A DNA stretch of 64,000 nucleotides. It comes from Alkalinema sp. FACHB-956 (GTDB lineage Bacteria; Cyanobacteriota; Cyanobacteriia; Leptolyngbyales; Leptolyngbyaceae). Location: contig NZ_JACJRC010000005.1 of the NCBI RefSeq assembly GCF_014697025.1, positions 153,862 through 217,861 on the forward strand. The letters run 5' to 3'. A program made the position numbers and the translations under genes. Under the pieces are notes generated by a model. That model saw only the letters and a list, made by a program, of their open reading frames with translations, ran no database searches and was not told where the DNA came from. Each line of letters starts with the position of its first letter. Within the stretch, counting starts at the first letter, position 1. This document shows, piece by piece, positions 47,437 through 55,785 of this stretch.

Positions 47437-47483
47437 ACCTCTATTTAGTTAAGACCTATTTAATTAAGACCTCTTTAGTTCAG
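47437..47483. repeat. Three imperfect ~15-17 bp copies
   Basis: ACCTCTATTTAGTTAAG, ACCTATTTAATTAAG and ACCTCTTTAGTTCAG in series. Confidence 0.8.
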
Positions 47484-47552
47484 CAGTATTCAATTGATGG
47501 TTGAGAGGAATGGAACTTAATCGCTCGAACTCCTCATCGGTCAGTGAGATTG

Positions 47553-47592
47553 GATTACAAGTCACTGATTACAAGTCACTGATTGCAAGGCG
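47553..47592. repeat. 14-bp repeat, 2.7 copies
   Basis: GATTACAAGTCACT twice, then GATTGCAAGGCG. It ends 12 bp from the rlpA stop codon. Confidence 0.92.
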
Positions 47593-47603
47593 TTGGGCGT
47601 AGA

Positions 47604-48710
47604 CTAGCGGCCTAGAATATCCAAACGCACTGGCGCAACTCCAGAATCCATCACGCCAATCAGACGAGCCGCACCTGCTGATAAATCAAGGATACGTCCA
47701 CCGTGGAACGGGCCACGATCGTTGATTCGTACAACCACCGATCGACCGGTATCTTGGTTTGTCACCCGCACCCGAGTCCCCATGGGCAAAGAGGGATGGG
47801 CAGCCGTCATGGCTTCTTGATTGAAAATTTCACCACTCGCGGTGTAATTACCGTCGAACCCAGGGCCATACCAGGAAGCCCAGCCTTGAATGGTTCCAAC
47901 TACATTACCCAGGGCCACTTCTGCCACAGACAGACGGGCAGGCTTCCCTTCGGCTTGACTAATGGGTGTCGCTTCTCCAAATAGTCGGCGTAGACGATTG
48001 GCGACTTGTAAAGCATCTAGCTCCTTGTCGCGCTGACTATCGGGGGAGATAGTTTGAGTATCCAGGGCGACGAGTTCCAGATTGTCAGCGGTGACAATGA
48101 ACTTGCCCGGTTCCGTTGGGGTCGCCGCACTTGCACCCTTCTGAGCGGCTTTCCACTTCACGGAAATTTTGTTAGCCTCGATGCCCTGTTGGTAGAGTGC
48201 ATTAATCTGAGCCGCGATCGCACTCGCTCGACCTAAGGGATCCGTGGGATTCGATTGTTCAGAAACTTCTGTCGATTCGCTGTCTGCAAGCCCTCTTGCA
48301 TTGGTCGAAACAGCTTTTGTTTTTCCGGTAGAGCCAAATTCCTCAACCTGCACTGCACCCATTTTGATGCCATCAGATTCTGTGGGTTGGGAACCGACGA
48401 AAGTCAGAACTGGAATGTTGCGAACGTACAGCGTCGCAGCTTGTTTTCCAGAGAGTTCGTGGGAGTAGATTTTCGCAACGGCTTCGTTGCGAAGTGCCTT
48501 ACGGCTTGGATTTTGTTGTTCACCAACCTTGACTACTTCTTGAGTAGAGCTGGGAACTGATGCTGGTGAAGGATCCGCTACTTTAGCTAGCTTCTCTTCG
48601 AGGCTCACACTTTTGGGTTGAGCCAGACCAGCTTGAGGTTTTGCAGCAACACCGACGACTGTCGAAAAAATTAACAGGCCGGCTAAACTGCCAGAAATTG
48701 AGTTGTTCAT
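47604..48710 (-). CDS. rlpA: RlpA-like septal/peptidoglycan-associated protein
   Basis: 368 residues from the ATG at 48708-48710 (AAGGA upstream). An N-terminal hydrophobic signal (SISGSLAGLLIFSTVVGVAA) suggests export. The middle (residues 40-270) has no clear domain. The C-terminal ~90 residues form the double-psi beta barrel of RlpA: GWASWYGPGFDGNYTASGE, MTAAHPSLPMGTRVRVTN, then RSVVVRINDRGPFHGGRILDLS (in parts), containing the conserved His and the catalytic-type Asp. RlpA proteins cleave naked glycan strands or bind at septa. There is no SPOR domain. The leader contains a nested hairpin. Confidence 0.88.
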   Translation of the reverse strand: MNNSISGSLAGLLIFSTVVGVAAKPQAGLAQPKSVSLEEKLAKVADPSPASVPSSTQEVVKVGEQQNPSRKALRNEAVAKIYSHELSGKQAATLYVRNIPVLTFVGSQPTESDGIKMGAVQVEEFGSTGKTKAVSTNARGLADSESTEVSEQSNPTDPLGRASAIAAQINALYQQGIEANKISVKWKAAQKGASAATPTEPGKFIVTADNLELVALDTQTISPDSQRDKELDALQVANRLRRLFGEATPISQAEGKPARLSVAEVALGNVVGTIQGWASWYGPGFDGNYTASGEIFNQEAMTAAHPSLPMGTRVRVTNQDTGRSVVVRINDRGPFHGGRILDLSAGAARLIGVMDSGVAPVRLDILGR

Positions 48711-49148
48711 ACTGTCCTTAGTGTGAAGAAGCACTCTGGACGGAGCACGACAACCACGATCGCGGCCTACTTCGCTGGAAGTAGCTCGCGTGGAATTGTG
48801 GTTGATGCATAAAATGACGCATAACTCGTACTCAATCCGCGTTCATCTCTGAGTTCGGAACTGCAACAGACTAACATGAAGTTTTGGGTCTTTGTATCTA
48901 GCAACTATACGGAAGCCAGAAAACTTTACCTAAGCTTCATAAAACATAATTCCCTAAAATGCGTTTCCTGTAAACAAGATGACTCTTTTTTAAGAAAAAA
49001 GTCGAACGGGAACTTCATGAAAACTTTATATGAAATTCAGAAATCCTAGACGGGGGGTGTGAATCCAGCAAATTGAACTCGGATTGAACTGCGGAAGGAT
49101 GGCATAGGGGTAAAATGACCTTTGCGGTGTTTCCGATGAGTAATTCCT
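48711..49148. other. Intergenic region between rlpA and purM
   Basis: 438 bp between divergent genes. It holds the nested hairpin at 48751-48804 in the rlpA leader and AT-rich sequence (48880-49020) with a GACTCTTTTTT/AAAAAAGTC inverted repeat near 48981. No ORF. Confidence 0.5.
48751..48804 (-). promoter_or_regulatory. Nested hairpin in the rlpA leader
   Basis: Three stems nest within each other: CAACCAC/GTGGTTG (outer), CGCG/CGCG and CTACTT/AAGTAG (inner), with a CGCTGG-type loop. It starts about 40 nt before the rlpA start codon. Riboswitch-like in placement; I see no match to the c-di-AMP (ydaO) consensus, which often precedes cell-wall genes. Confidence 0.35.
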
Positions 49149-50177
49149 ATGGACTATCGATCGGCTGGTGTAGATGTTGAAGCAGGGCGCGATTTTGTCA
49201 AGCGCATCACCCAAACGGTGGAGCGAACCTACCGCCCGGAAGTGCTGGGGCGGTTGGGCGGATTTAGCGGCCTCTTCGATCTGCCGAAGGGATATTCCGA
49301 GCCGGTTTTGGTGTCGGGAACGGATGGAGTGGGCACCAAGCTGAAGTTGGCCCACCAACTCGATCGCCACGACACGGTGGGTATTGATTTGGTGGCGATG
49401 TGCGTTAATGACGTGCTGTGCTGTGGGGCGGAACCGCTATTCTTTCTGGACTATTTAGCCACTGGACATTTGGAACCCGCCCAGTTGGCGCAGGTTGTAG
49501 AGGGCATTGCTAAGGGCTGCGAATTGTCCGGCTGTGCGCTGCTGGGGGGGGAAACGGCGGAGATGCCGGGATTCTACCAAGCCGGTGAGTATGACCTAGC
49601 TGGATTCTGCGTAGGAATTGTGGAAAAAAGTCGGATCCTGGATGGTTCCCAAGTGCAACTGGGGGATGTGGCGATCGGGCTGGCCAGCAGTGGTGTGCAC
49701 AGTAATGGATTTAGCCTCGTGCGGAAAATTATTGCTGACCAGGGCTTGGGTTGGGACGAGGCTCCAGCGGCACTGGGCGGCAAAACCCTAGGGGAAACGC
49801 TGTTGACTCCGACACAGCTCTATGTCAAACCTGTGCGCGAAGCCATGAAAGCGGGCCTCGAGATTCATGGGCTAGCGCATATTACTGGGGGCGGACTTCC
49901 CGAGAATTTGCCCCGCTGTTTGGGCGCTGGTCAAACGGTGAAGCTGGATCCGACATCCTGGGAAGTGTTGCCGATCTTCCAGTGGTTGGCCGAGGTGGGT
50001 CAGGTCTCACCTATTAATATGTTTAATACCTTTAATATGGGAATCGGATTAGTGGTACTGGTTCCTGCCGATCGGGCTCAAGCCAGTCTGGACTTTTTCC
50101 AAGCCCAAGACATCGCTGCCTATCGTATTGGGGAAGTGGTTGCGGGGAATGGCGAGTTGCTGGGGTTGCCGGAGTAG
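49149..50177 (+). CDS. purM: Phosphoribosylformylglycinamidine cyclo-ligase
   Basis: 342 residues. Fifth step of purine synthesis, making AIR from FGAM with ATP. The N-terminal [20 protein letters not shown], the [14 protein letters not shown] motif, [20 protein letters not shown] and [13 protein letters not shown] are the AIR synthase signatures. Full length. First gene of a plus-strand run with rsmA, ispE and a DUF3082 protein. Confidence 0.97.
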   Translation: MDYRSAGVDVEAGRDFVKRITQTVERTYRPEVLGRLGGFSGLFDLPKGYSEPVLVSGTDGVGTKLKLAHQLDRHDTVGIDLVAMCVNDVLCCGAEPLFFLDYLATGHLEPAQLAQVVEGIAKGCELSGCALLGGETAEMPGFYQAGEYDLAGFCVGIVEKSRILDGSQVQLGDVAIGLASSGVHSNGFSLVRKIIADQGLGWDEAPAALGGKTLGETLLTPTQLYVKPVREAMKAGLEIHGLAHITGGGLPENLPRCLGAGQTVKLDPTSWEVLPIFQWLAEVGQVSPINMFNTFNMGIGLVVLVPADRAQASLDFFQAQDIAAYRIGEVVAGNGELLGLPE

Positions 50178-50181
50178 CCCG

Positions 50182-51075
50182 ATGGTCAAAACGCGCAAAC
50201 AGTTTGGACAACACTGGCTGAAAAGTGAAAAAGCACTGAGCAAAATTGTTGCCGCAGCGGAGTTAAAGGAAACCGATCGGGTTCTGGAAATTGGGCCAGG
50301 AACGGGAATCCTAACGCGACCGTTATTGCAAGCGGCACAGTCTGTAGTTTCGGTGGAAATCGATCGTGATCTGTGTGACTTGCTGGGGAAGAAGTTGGGA
50401 AAAATTGACAATTTTTTGTTGCTGCAAGGTGATTTCCTATCCCTAGAGTTATCGCAGTTATTACAACCCTTTGAACCGTTTCAAAACCCTAACAAAGTTG
50501 TTGCGAACATTCCGTACAACATCACTGGGCCGATTCTTGAGAAATTGCTAGGACGCATTGCAGAACCGAATCCCCAGCCCTTTGAGTCGATCGTGCTCCT
50601 AGTTCAGAAGGAAGTGGCTTTGCGGATCTGTGCCAAGGCAGGCAATCACAACTATGGTGCGCTATCAGTTCGGGTGCAATATTTAGCGGATTGTGAGTTT
50701 CTCTTTGATGTCCCTGCACAAGCATTTCAGCCGCCACCTAAGGTCGATTCTGCGGTAATTCGGATTAAGCCCCGTCCGATCGCGCAACCAGCCCAAAGTC
50801 CTAAGCATTTAGAGACGATTTTGAAGCTAGGGTTTGCCAGTCGGCGCAAGATGTTGCGGAATAACCTGAAGAGTTTAATTGAACCCGATGATCTGAATGG
50901 GGTATTAGCGTCCCTATCCCTCAATCCCCAGGTGCGGGCGGAGGATCTCAGTGTGGCGGATTGGGTCAATTTGAGCGATCGATTATTGGCGCGATCGGGA
51001 AATGAGATCTTGAACAGTGAGCGATCGGACAGCGCAAGTATGGCAAACAGGATAGAGGGAGGCTCGGAAGCATGA
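50182..51075 (+). CDS. rsmA: 16S rRNA dimethyladenosine transferase
   Basis: 297 residues from the ATG at 50182, four nt after the purM stop. RsmA (KsgA) dimethylates two adenines in helix 45 of 16S rRNA late in 30S assembly. Motifs: KTRKQFGQHWLKSEKALSKIV, SAM loop VLEIGPGTGILT, and the catalytic motif IV NIPYNITGPILEKL. The C-terminal domain is complete. It overlaps ispE by 4 nt (ATGA). Confidence 0.97.
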   Translation: MVKTRKQFGQHWLKSEKALSKIVAAAELKETDRVLEIGPGTGILTRPLLQAAQSVVSVEIDRDLCDLLGKKLGKIDNFLLLQGDFLSLELSQLLQPFEPFQNPNKVVANIPYNITGPILEKLLGRIAEPNPQPFESIVLLVQKEVALRICAKAGNHNYGALSVRVQYLADCEFLFDVPAQAFQPPPKVDSAVIRIKPRPIAQPAQSPKHLETILKLGFASRRKMLRNNLKSLIEPDDLNGVLASLSLNPQVRAEDLSVADWVNLSDRLLARSGNEILNSERSDSASMANRIEGGSEA

Positions 51076-52022
51076 CACGGTCTTACACACTCATTGCACC
51101 CGCAAAAATTAATCTCTATTTAGGTATTGTGGGTAGCCGAGCCGACGGGTTCCATGAGCTAGTCATGGTGCTGCAAAGTATTGGTCTGGCCGATACGGTA
51201 ACGGTGCAGGAAATTCGTGGCCAGGAGATTCAGATCACCTGTGATCAGCCCGATGTGCCCGTGGATGAAACAAATTTGGCCTGGAAAGCAGCGGATTTGA
51301 TGCGGCGCAATTTTCCCGAAGCGGCGGCTAAACATGGGGGGGTGGCGATCGCGATCCAAAAGCGCATTCCCATGGGGGCTGGATTAGCGGGGGGATCGGC
51401 GGACTGTGCGGCGGTGCTGGTGGGGATTGACCTGCTGTGGAATTTAGGGCTGACGCAATCGGAGTTGCAGGATTTGGCGTCTATGCTGGGGTCAGATATT
51501 CCCTTCTGTGTTTCCGGTGGCACCGCGATCGCGACGGGGCGGGGAGAAGTGCTCGATCCATTACCTGACCTCGGCAATATTTATGTGGTGTTGGCGAAGT
51601 ATCGTGATTTGCCAGTATCAACCCCCTGGGCGTACAAAACCTTCCGCGCCAATTTTGGCCACACCTATCCCGAGAGTCCCGAAGCGCTGGATGGTCGCAA
51701 GCGGGCCATGCAGTCCGGGGAAATGATGCAGGCGATCGCCCACAAAGATGGGAAGGCGATCGGGCGGTTGCTCTACAACGATTTGGAAAAGGTAGTACTG
51801 CCAGAATATCCCCAGGTGCAAGCTTTGCGCGATCGTTTTGCGGAAATTGGCTGTCTGGGCACAATGATGTCGGGTTCCGGTTCGACGGTCTTTGCCTTAG
51901 CGGAATCCGAGGCAGCAGCGGAGACGATTTGTTCTAAGATGCGATCGGCGGTTCCCGATGAAGAATTGGAACTGTGGGTGACGCAATTTAACCAATCGGG
52001 TGTTCGTTTGGCTGCAACGTAA
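51072..52022 (+). CDS. ispE: 4-diphosphocytidyl-2-C-methyl-D-erythritol kinase
   Basis: 316 residues. Kinase of the MEP isoprenoid pathway. The N-terminus LIAPAKINLYLGIVGSRADG and the GHMP ATP loop PMGAGLAGGSADCAAVL (about residue 98) are diagnostic, with SGSGSTVFAL near the C-terminus. It starts within the rsmA stop (4-nt overlap), so the two are translationally coupled. Confidence 0.97.
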   Translation: MTRSYTLIAPAKINLYLGIVGSRADGFHELVMVLQSIGLADTVTVQEIRGQEIQITCDQPDVPVDETNLAWKAADLMRRNFPEAAAKHGGVAIAIQKRIPMGAGLAGGSADCAAVLVGIDLLWNLGLTQSELQDLASMLGSDIPFCVSGGTAIATGRGEVLDPLPDLGNIYVVLAKYRDLPVSTPWAYKTFRANFGHTYPESPEALDGRKRAMQSGEMMQAIAHKDGKAIGRLLYNDLEKVVLPEYPQVQALRDRFAEIGCLGTMMSGSGSTVFALAESEAAAETICSKMRSAVPDEELELWVTQFNQSGVRLAAT

Positions 52023-52058
52023 TGTTGTACGGGGAATAATACATAGGAGTACAGAAAT

Positions 52059-52391
52059 ATGGCTAGCGAAGATAACAAAGATTCAATCACAAAAACCAAT
52101 GCTGTACCGAATACTACACCAACACCATTACGATGTTTTTTAGGCGCGATCGTTGCCGCAGGAATCTCTTATCTGGCTTGGAATTTAACTCAGTCGATCG
52201 CCCTGGCCTTTGCCGCTAAGCAAGTCACCTCCGATAACATGATTGTGATTCGGATCTCGATCGCAGTACGAACTCTCGTGGTGGGATTATCGACCTTTGG
52301 GGCAGGAATTTTTGGGTTTGCAGCTTTGGGGTTAACTGGCCTTGGGATTAAGTTACTGATTGCTCCAGATAAACCTTCAGAAAATTCCTAA
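52059..52391 (+). CDS. DUF3082-family small membrane protein
   Basis: 110 residues. Two membrane segments (FLGAIVAAGISYLAWNL, then VGLSTFGAGIFGFAALGL) flank a short periplasmic or lumenal loop, with a polar N-terminus rich in Thr/Asn. The pattern IRISIAVRTLVVGLSTFG matches DUF3082, which often follows ispE in cyanobacteria. Function unknown; the position suggests co-transcription with ispE. Confidence 0.88.
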   Translation: MASEDNKDSITKTNAVPNTTPTPLRCFLGAIVAAGISYLAWNLTQSIALAFAAKQVTSDNMIVIRISIAVRTLVVGLSTFGAGIFGFAALGLTGLGIKLLIAPDKPSENS

Positions 52392-52395
52392 GCGA

Positions 52396-52431
52396 ACTTG
52401 GTAAGTTGATATTACTTGGTAAGTTGATATT
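52396..52431. repeat. 18-bp perfect tandem duplication
   Basis: ACTTGGTAAGTTGATATT twice, 4 bp after the DUF3082 stop. Confidence 0.95.
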
Positions 52432-52449
52432 AATCTTGCAGTAGGGGAT

Positions 52450-52644
52450 TTGATTAGTATCACCGATTGGGCGCAAAACAAAACCCGCATGGTCTATGAC
52501 ACCAGCTATGATGATCGGGGCTATGTCACCCGTGAAATCGATGCGGAAGGGACGATCGCGGATCGGATCTACGAAAAGAACAATTGGGTTAAATCGGAAA
52601 CGGTGATTTCAGATCGATCGGCTTTTCTCAGAAGGCGATCGTGA
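52450..52644 (+). pseudogene. Possible YD-repeat (RHS-type) gene fragment
   Basis: A 64-codon open stretch without a ribosome site reads SITDWAQNKTRMVYD, then YDDRGYVTREIDAEG. The spacing Y-D-x-x-G-x-V-T-x3-D-x-x-G fits YD repeats of RHS proteins. No other repeats or a core domain are near, so this is probably a remnant. It lies next to a second damaged gene. Chance similarity is possible. Confidence 0.35.
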
Positions 52645-52662
52645 TTCCAAGTCATCGATCTG

Positions 52663-53253
52663 TTAGCCTTGATGTTCCAGCCAATTGGTGAGGTCATCGA
52701 TCGACTCAAAATCGAGCAAATTTTCACCGAGGGATTCGAGCTGATCGATTGAGAGGGTGTTGATTTGATCGAGGGTGCGATCGTCAATGGAGCCAAACTT
52801 ACGATTCAGTAGACGAATGAGGATCGCTCGTTCCCCTGAAATTAATCCCCGTTCTTCAGCCATGCGTTCCCATGTGGTGACATACTTCATTTGCCTTGCC
52901 TCCTCAAATGCCTTCAACTCAACCTGGAATTGCTTCTCCCACGCCTCCGGCAACCACATCAGCCAACCCAGGAAGTGGTTCATCTCCAGTATATCCTGGT
53001 CACTATAGCCACGGTCATACAGCATTGTCGTCAGACGATGCACTTCTACTAGCTTGTCCGCATAGCGTTTGGGCATTTCAGCATCCCGCACCACCTTTTG
53101 CAGCTCCTTGTCCAGAAACCGAGTTGGCGTTGACCAATCAATATCCGCTTCAATAGGAGGGAAGAAAAATGCCAGAAAATCTCTGAAATATAGTTCTATA
53201 AACGTTTTCCAGGGATTGTCATAGTCGGTCTTAGCGGTTCGCGGCTGGCTCAT
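52663..53253 (-). CDS. Rpn/DUF4351-family protein with internal deletion
   Basis: 196 residues. The N-terminal ~65 residues (NPWKTFIELYFRDFLAFFFPP, then RFLDKELQKVVRDAE) and the C-terminal DUF4351-like tail (RLLNRKFGSIDDRTLDQIN, IDQLESLGENLLDF) match the abundant cyanobacterial Rpn/transposase-nuclease-like family of ~300 residues. Between KRYADKLVEV and HRLTTMLYDRGYSDQDI about 100-130 residues are missing compared with my memory of the family, including the PD-(D/E)xK-type catalytic core. The frame is intact. It is probably inactive as a nuclease, a deletion derivative. Confidence 0.75.
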   Translation of the reverse strand: MSQPRTAKTDYDNPWKTFIELYFRDFLAFFFPPIEADIDWSTPTRFLDKELQKVVRDAEMPKRYADKLVEVHRLTTMLYDRGYSDQDILEMNHFLGWLMWLPEAWEKQFQVELKAFEEARQMKYVTTWERMAEERGLISGERAILIRLLNRKFGSIDDRTLDQINTLSIDQLESLGENLLDFESIDDLTNWLEHQG

Positions 53254-53311
53254 GGTGCGAACAGAAAAGTAGTTTAAATGTTCTGCATTTTAGCAGTTTT
53301 GACCCAGCGTT

Positions 53312-53337
53312 CAATTTGACCAATCAATTTGACCAAT
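53312..53337. repeat. 13-bp perfect tandem duplication
   Basis: CAATTTGACCAAT twice, directly followed by another duplication. Confidence 0.92.
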
Positions 53338-53365
53338 CCTACTGTTCTATTCCTACTGTTCTATA
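53338..53365. repeat. 14-bp tandem duplication across the padR stop codon
   Basis: CCTACTGTTCTATT then CCTACTGTTCTATA; the second copy covers the padR stop (53361-53363, minus strand). Confidence 0.92.
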
Positions 53366-53927
53366 TCTGTGATTCCATAGATTCCGCTTGCTGCATTTGT
53401 TGTTCCTGCGCTAAGTTTTTTTCCAGCCATTGGATCTCAAGGTGAAGATTATCCAGATCCCATTGGCGAACTTGTTGAGCATAGGGATTATCCGCATAGT
53501 CTCGGATAATCCATGATTTACCCTGCCCTGTCCAGACTTCTAGCTGCCGCCGACAAGCTGCTAAACGATGTTCCAGCAACTGCACCCGTTCGATCGGGGC
53601 AATTTGCTCAAAGAAAAAGAATTTAACCATAAATCGTGTTCGACCATTGACCCAGCTTTCGTAGGGATGGTCGAGTATTTGCTCTCGCCAGTACTGCTGA
53701 CCTTTTGGGGTAATGGCGTACACTTTGCGTCGAGGTTCGGGAGCAGGCGGTTTAGGGGCAGGAAGGGTTTGAACCAAGCCATCTCTTTCTAATCGCCTTA
53801 ACAGAGGATAAATTGAGCCATAGTTGACACTGATCCAACCACTCATAAATTGCTCTAGCTGCTGTTTAAGGCGATAGCCATGTAAGGGCTTGTGAGTCAG
53901 CAAACCGAGGGTTGCAAGTTCTAACAT
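53361..53927 (-). CDS. PadR-family transcriptional regulator
   Basis: 188 residues from the ATG at 53925-53927; the longer frame has no ribosome site. The N-terminal winged helix is LELATLGLLTHKPLHGYRLK followed by YGSIYPLLRRLERDGLV and the wing RRKVYAITPKGQQYW. The C-terminal half (FFFEQIAPIERVQLLEHRLA) is the helical dimerisation domain of the Vir-type subgroup. PadR repressors often control efflux pumps, and this gene is divergent from an RND efflux adaptor/pump pair with a candidate operator between. Confidence 0.92.
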   Translation of the reverse strand: MLELATLGLLTHKPLHGYRLKQQLEQFMSGWISVNYGSIYPLLRRLERDGLVQTLPAPKPPAPEPRRKVYAITPKGQQYWREQILDHPYESWVNGRTRFMVKFFFFEQIAPIERVQLLEHRLAACRRQLEVWTGQGKSWIIRDYADNPYAQQVRQWDLDNLHLEIQWLEKNLAQEQQMQQAESMESQI

Positions 53928-54227
53928 AGGGCAGAGGATCGTGATCGATGCGAAGGAGGGAGACAAAGAGCATGTGAACAAAGAAGACAGTGACGACTGC
54001 TCACTGTATTGGGGTATATCAAGCTGATATATCGGATTATGGTACCTTTACAAGGGGCCGTTCTCAAGAGACTTAAGCGAGTTCAGTCTAAGCCTGGGTT
54101 AACGGGTGTTAACGCTTGCGCCAAGAGACTGTCATGAGACAACGGACAGAACTATTTTCCTATTCAGAATTTATTTTCAGTTTTGATTGTTTAGCGTTAG
54201 TTTGCTCATTCCTTACCCTTTCCTCCT
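53928..54227. promoter_or_regulatory. Divergent promoter region padR / RND efflux genes
   Basis: 300 bp between divergent genes. It contains the inverted repeat at 54015-54031 and a GGGTTAAC/GGTGTTAAC pair near 54096-54113. An 86-codon frame at 54116 overlaps the adaptor start and is not credible. Confidence 0.6.
54015..54031. promoter_or_regulatory. Candidate PadR operator
   Basis: TATATCA-AGC-TGATATA: perfect 7-bp arms around a 3-nt centre, 88 bp from the padR start and ~197 bp from the adaptor start. Typical of a dimer-binding site. The published PadR consensus (ATGT-N8-ACAT) differs, so binding is inference. Confidence 0.5.
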
Positions 54228-55667
54228 ATGCTGCAACTTATTCCACGGGACTCTTCAGGTTCGTTGAAAGGACGTTTCAGATGGCTTCAGGGTCTCTTGA
54301 TCGCAAGTCTCCTGTTGGGGGCCGGAATCACCGGCTGTCGTTTAATGCCCCCCAGCGAAGCGCAAGGGGAGCCTAGGGCCAAGAAGAATGATTCGGTGGC
54401 GGTTGATACGCAGGTGATCCAAACGAGTGATCTCTCTAACCAGATTGAATATGTCGGAACCACGCGCCCCTATCGCCAGGTCTCTCTACGATCGCAGGGG
54501 GCAGGACAACTGTTAGATCTGCGGGTGGATGTGGGGGATCGCGTCAGTCGTGGGCAGTTTTTAGGGCAGTTAGACGATCGGGTTGTGGCGGCGACTGTGA
54601 ACGAAGCCGAAGCCGAAGTGGCGGTACGCCAGTCGGAAGCGGTTAGTTTGCAGGCGGATGTGGATAATGCCCGCGCCCAAACGGAACAAGAGCGTATCAA
54701 ACTCCAGCAAGCGCGATCGGATGCCCAACGGCTCCAGCAATTATTTAAAGAAGGCGCAATTTCTGAACAACAGGTTGAACTCGCCAACACCAATGTCAAA
54801 ACGGCAGAACAGGCGCTACGGGCGACGGAACAACAGGTTCGCAATCGACAGCAGGCAGTGATTGCAGCCCAGCGGCGTATTGAAGTCCAAAATGCCCTCG
54901 TGACCCAGGAACAGGAGCGACAATCCTTTAGTGTGCTGCGATCGCCCATTAATGGCGTTGTTTTGGCAAAAGCCCTAGAAATGGGCGATTTAGCGCAGGT
55001 GGGGACGGAGGTGCTCCAGCTGGGTGACTTTAGCCAAGTCAAGGTGGAAGTGCAGGTGTCTGAGTTGGAACTGGCAAAGATTCGGGTTGGCCAAACGGCG
55101 CAAGTGCGTTTAGATGCGCGCCCTAAGGAGACACTAACGGGGCGGGTGACGCTAATTTCCCCAGCGGCAAACCCCAGCGATCGCTTGGTGCCTGTAGAAA
55201 TTACGATGCCGAACCCCGATGGGCAAATTGGCAGTGGTTTACTGGCGCGAGTCAAATTTGCTCAACGCAATCAAAGCAAAATCGTGGTGCCCGAAGTTGC
55301 GCTCAATCTGGATCAGCCCGGTGGCAAAGCGCGTAACGCCGATCGAGCAGGAAAACCAGGACAGGCCCCGCAACAACGATCGACGGGTTCTATGAAATCT
55401 GGGGGACCCGGTGCATCGAATTCATCCAACTCGAAACCGCTGTCAAAAACAGCAACCATTTTTGTGGCAGAGCGGGATGGGGAACAGACCAAAGTGGCTA
55501 AACGAACTGTCCAATTGGGCGATCGGGCCGATGGTCAAGTGGAAGTGCTCAGTGGCTTAGCGATCGGCGAGTCCATTGTTGTTCGCAGTAGTGGCGAGTT
55601 AGCCGAGGGGCAGTCTGTGCGCCTCAGTCTTCTGTCAGAGAAACCAATCGATCATCGTCAGCGTTAA
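54228..55667 (+). CDS. RND efflux periplasmic adaptor (membrane-fusion) lipoprotein
   Basis: 479 residues. The N-terminal LIASLLLGAGITGC is a lipoprotein signal; the lipobox ITGC places the lipidated Cys at residue 37. The HlyD-type domains follow: beta barrel start NQIEYVGTTRPYRQVSLRS, lipoyl half LRVDVGDRVSRGQFLGQL, a long coiled coil (residues ~115-215), the second lipoyl half SPINGVVLAKALEMGDLAQVG (in parts), then the barrel and a Ser/Gly/Asn-rich linker near residues 365-405. It links the inner-membrane pump to an outer-membrane channel; no TolC gene is in the window. Upstream of the pump gene by 118 bp. Confidence 0.93.
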   Translation: MLQLIPRDSSGSLKGRFRWLQGLLIASLLLGAGITGCRLMPPSEAQGEPRAKKNDSVAVDTQVIQTSDLSNQIEYVGTTRPYRQVSLRSQGAGQLLDLRVDVGDRVSRGQFLGQLDDRVVAATVNEAEAEVAVRQSEAVSLQADVDNARAQTEQERIKLQQARSDAQRLQQLFKEGAISEQQVELANTNVKTAEQALRATEQQVRNRQQAVIAAQRRIEVQNALVTQEQERQSFSVLRSPINGVVLAKALEMGDLAQVGTEVLQLGDFSQVKVEVQVSELELAKIRVGQTAQVRLDARPKETLTGRVTLISPAANPSDRLVPVEITMPNPDGQIGSGLLARVKFAQRNQSKIVVPEVALNLDQPGGKARNADRAGKPGQAPQQRSTGSMKSGGPGASNSSNSKPLSKTATIFVAERDGEQTKVAKRTVQLGDRADGQVEVLSGLAIGESIVVRSSGELAEGQSVRLSLLSEKPIDHRQR

Positions 55668-55785
55668 CGCTGTTGCCCCGTGATTCCTGCCTGCTTGAAA
55701 CCATGATGAAAACATGGGTTCCAGCGAATTGGAATGAATTTGTAATGCAAGCAGATCCTGAAAACATTACGCTTCTCGGATAGCC

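Larger units (their letters stand above)
47139..47603. other. Repeat-rich region between convergent genes
   Basis: 465 bp between the methyltransferase and rlpA (convergent). It contains at least four separate tandem duplications and the rlpA-side terminator. Two of the duplications (47214-47245 and 47277-47298) lie before the terminator and two after it. No ORF is credible. Confidence 0.6.

Noticed and set aside
48841..48866. Stretch resembling 5S rRNA (CCGAACTCAGAGATGAACG on the minus strand)
   Set aside because: Only about 20 nt match, with no 5S flanking helices or neighbouring rRNA genes.
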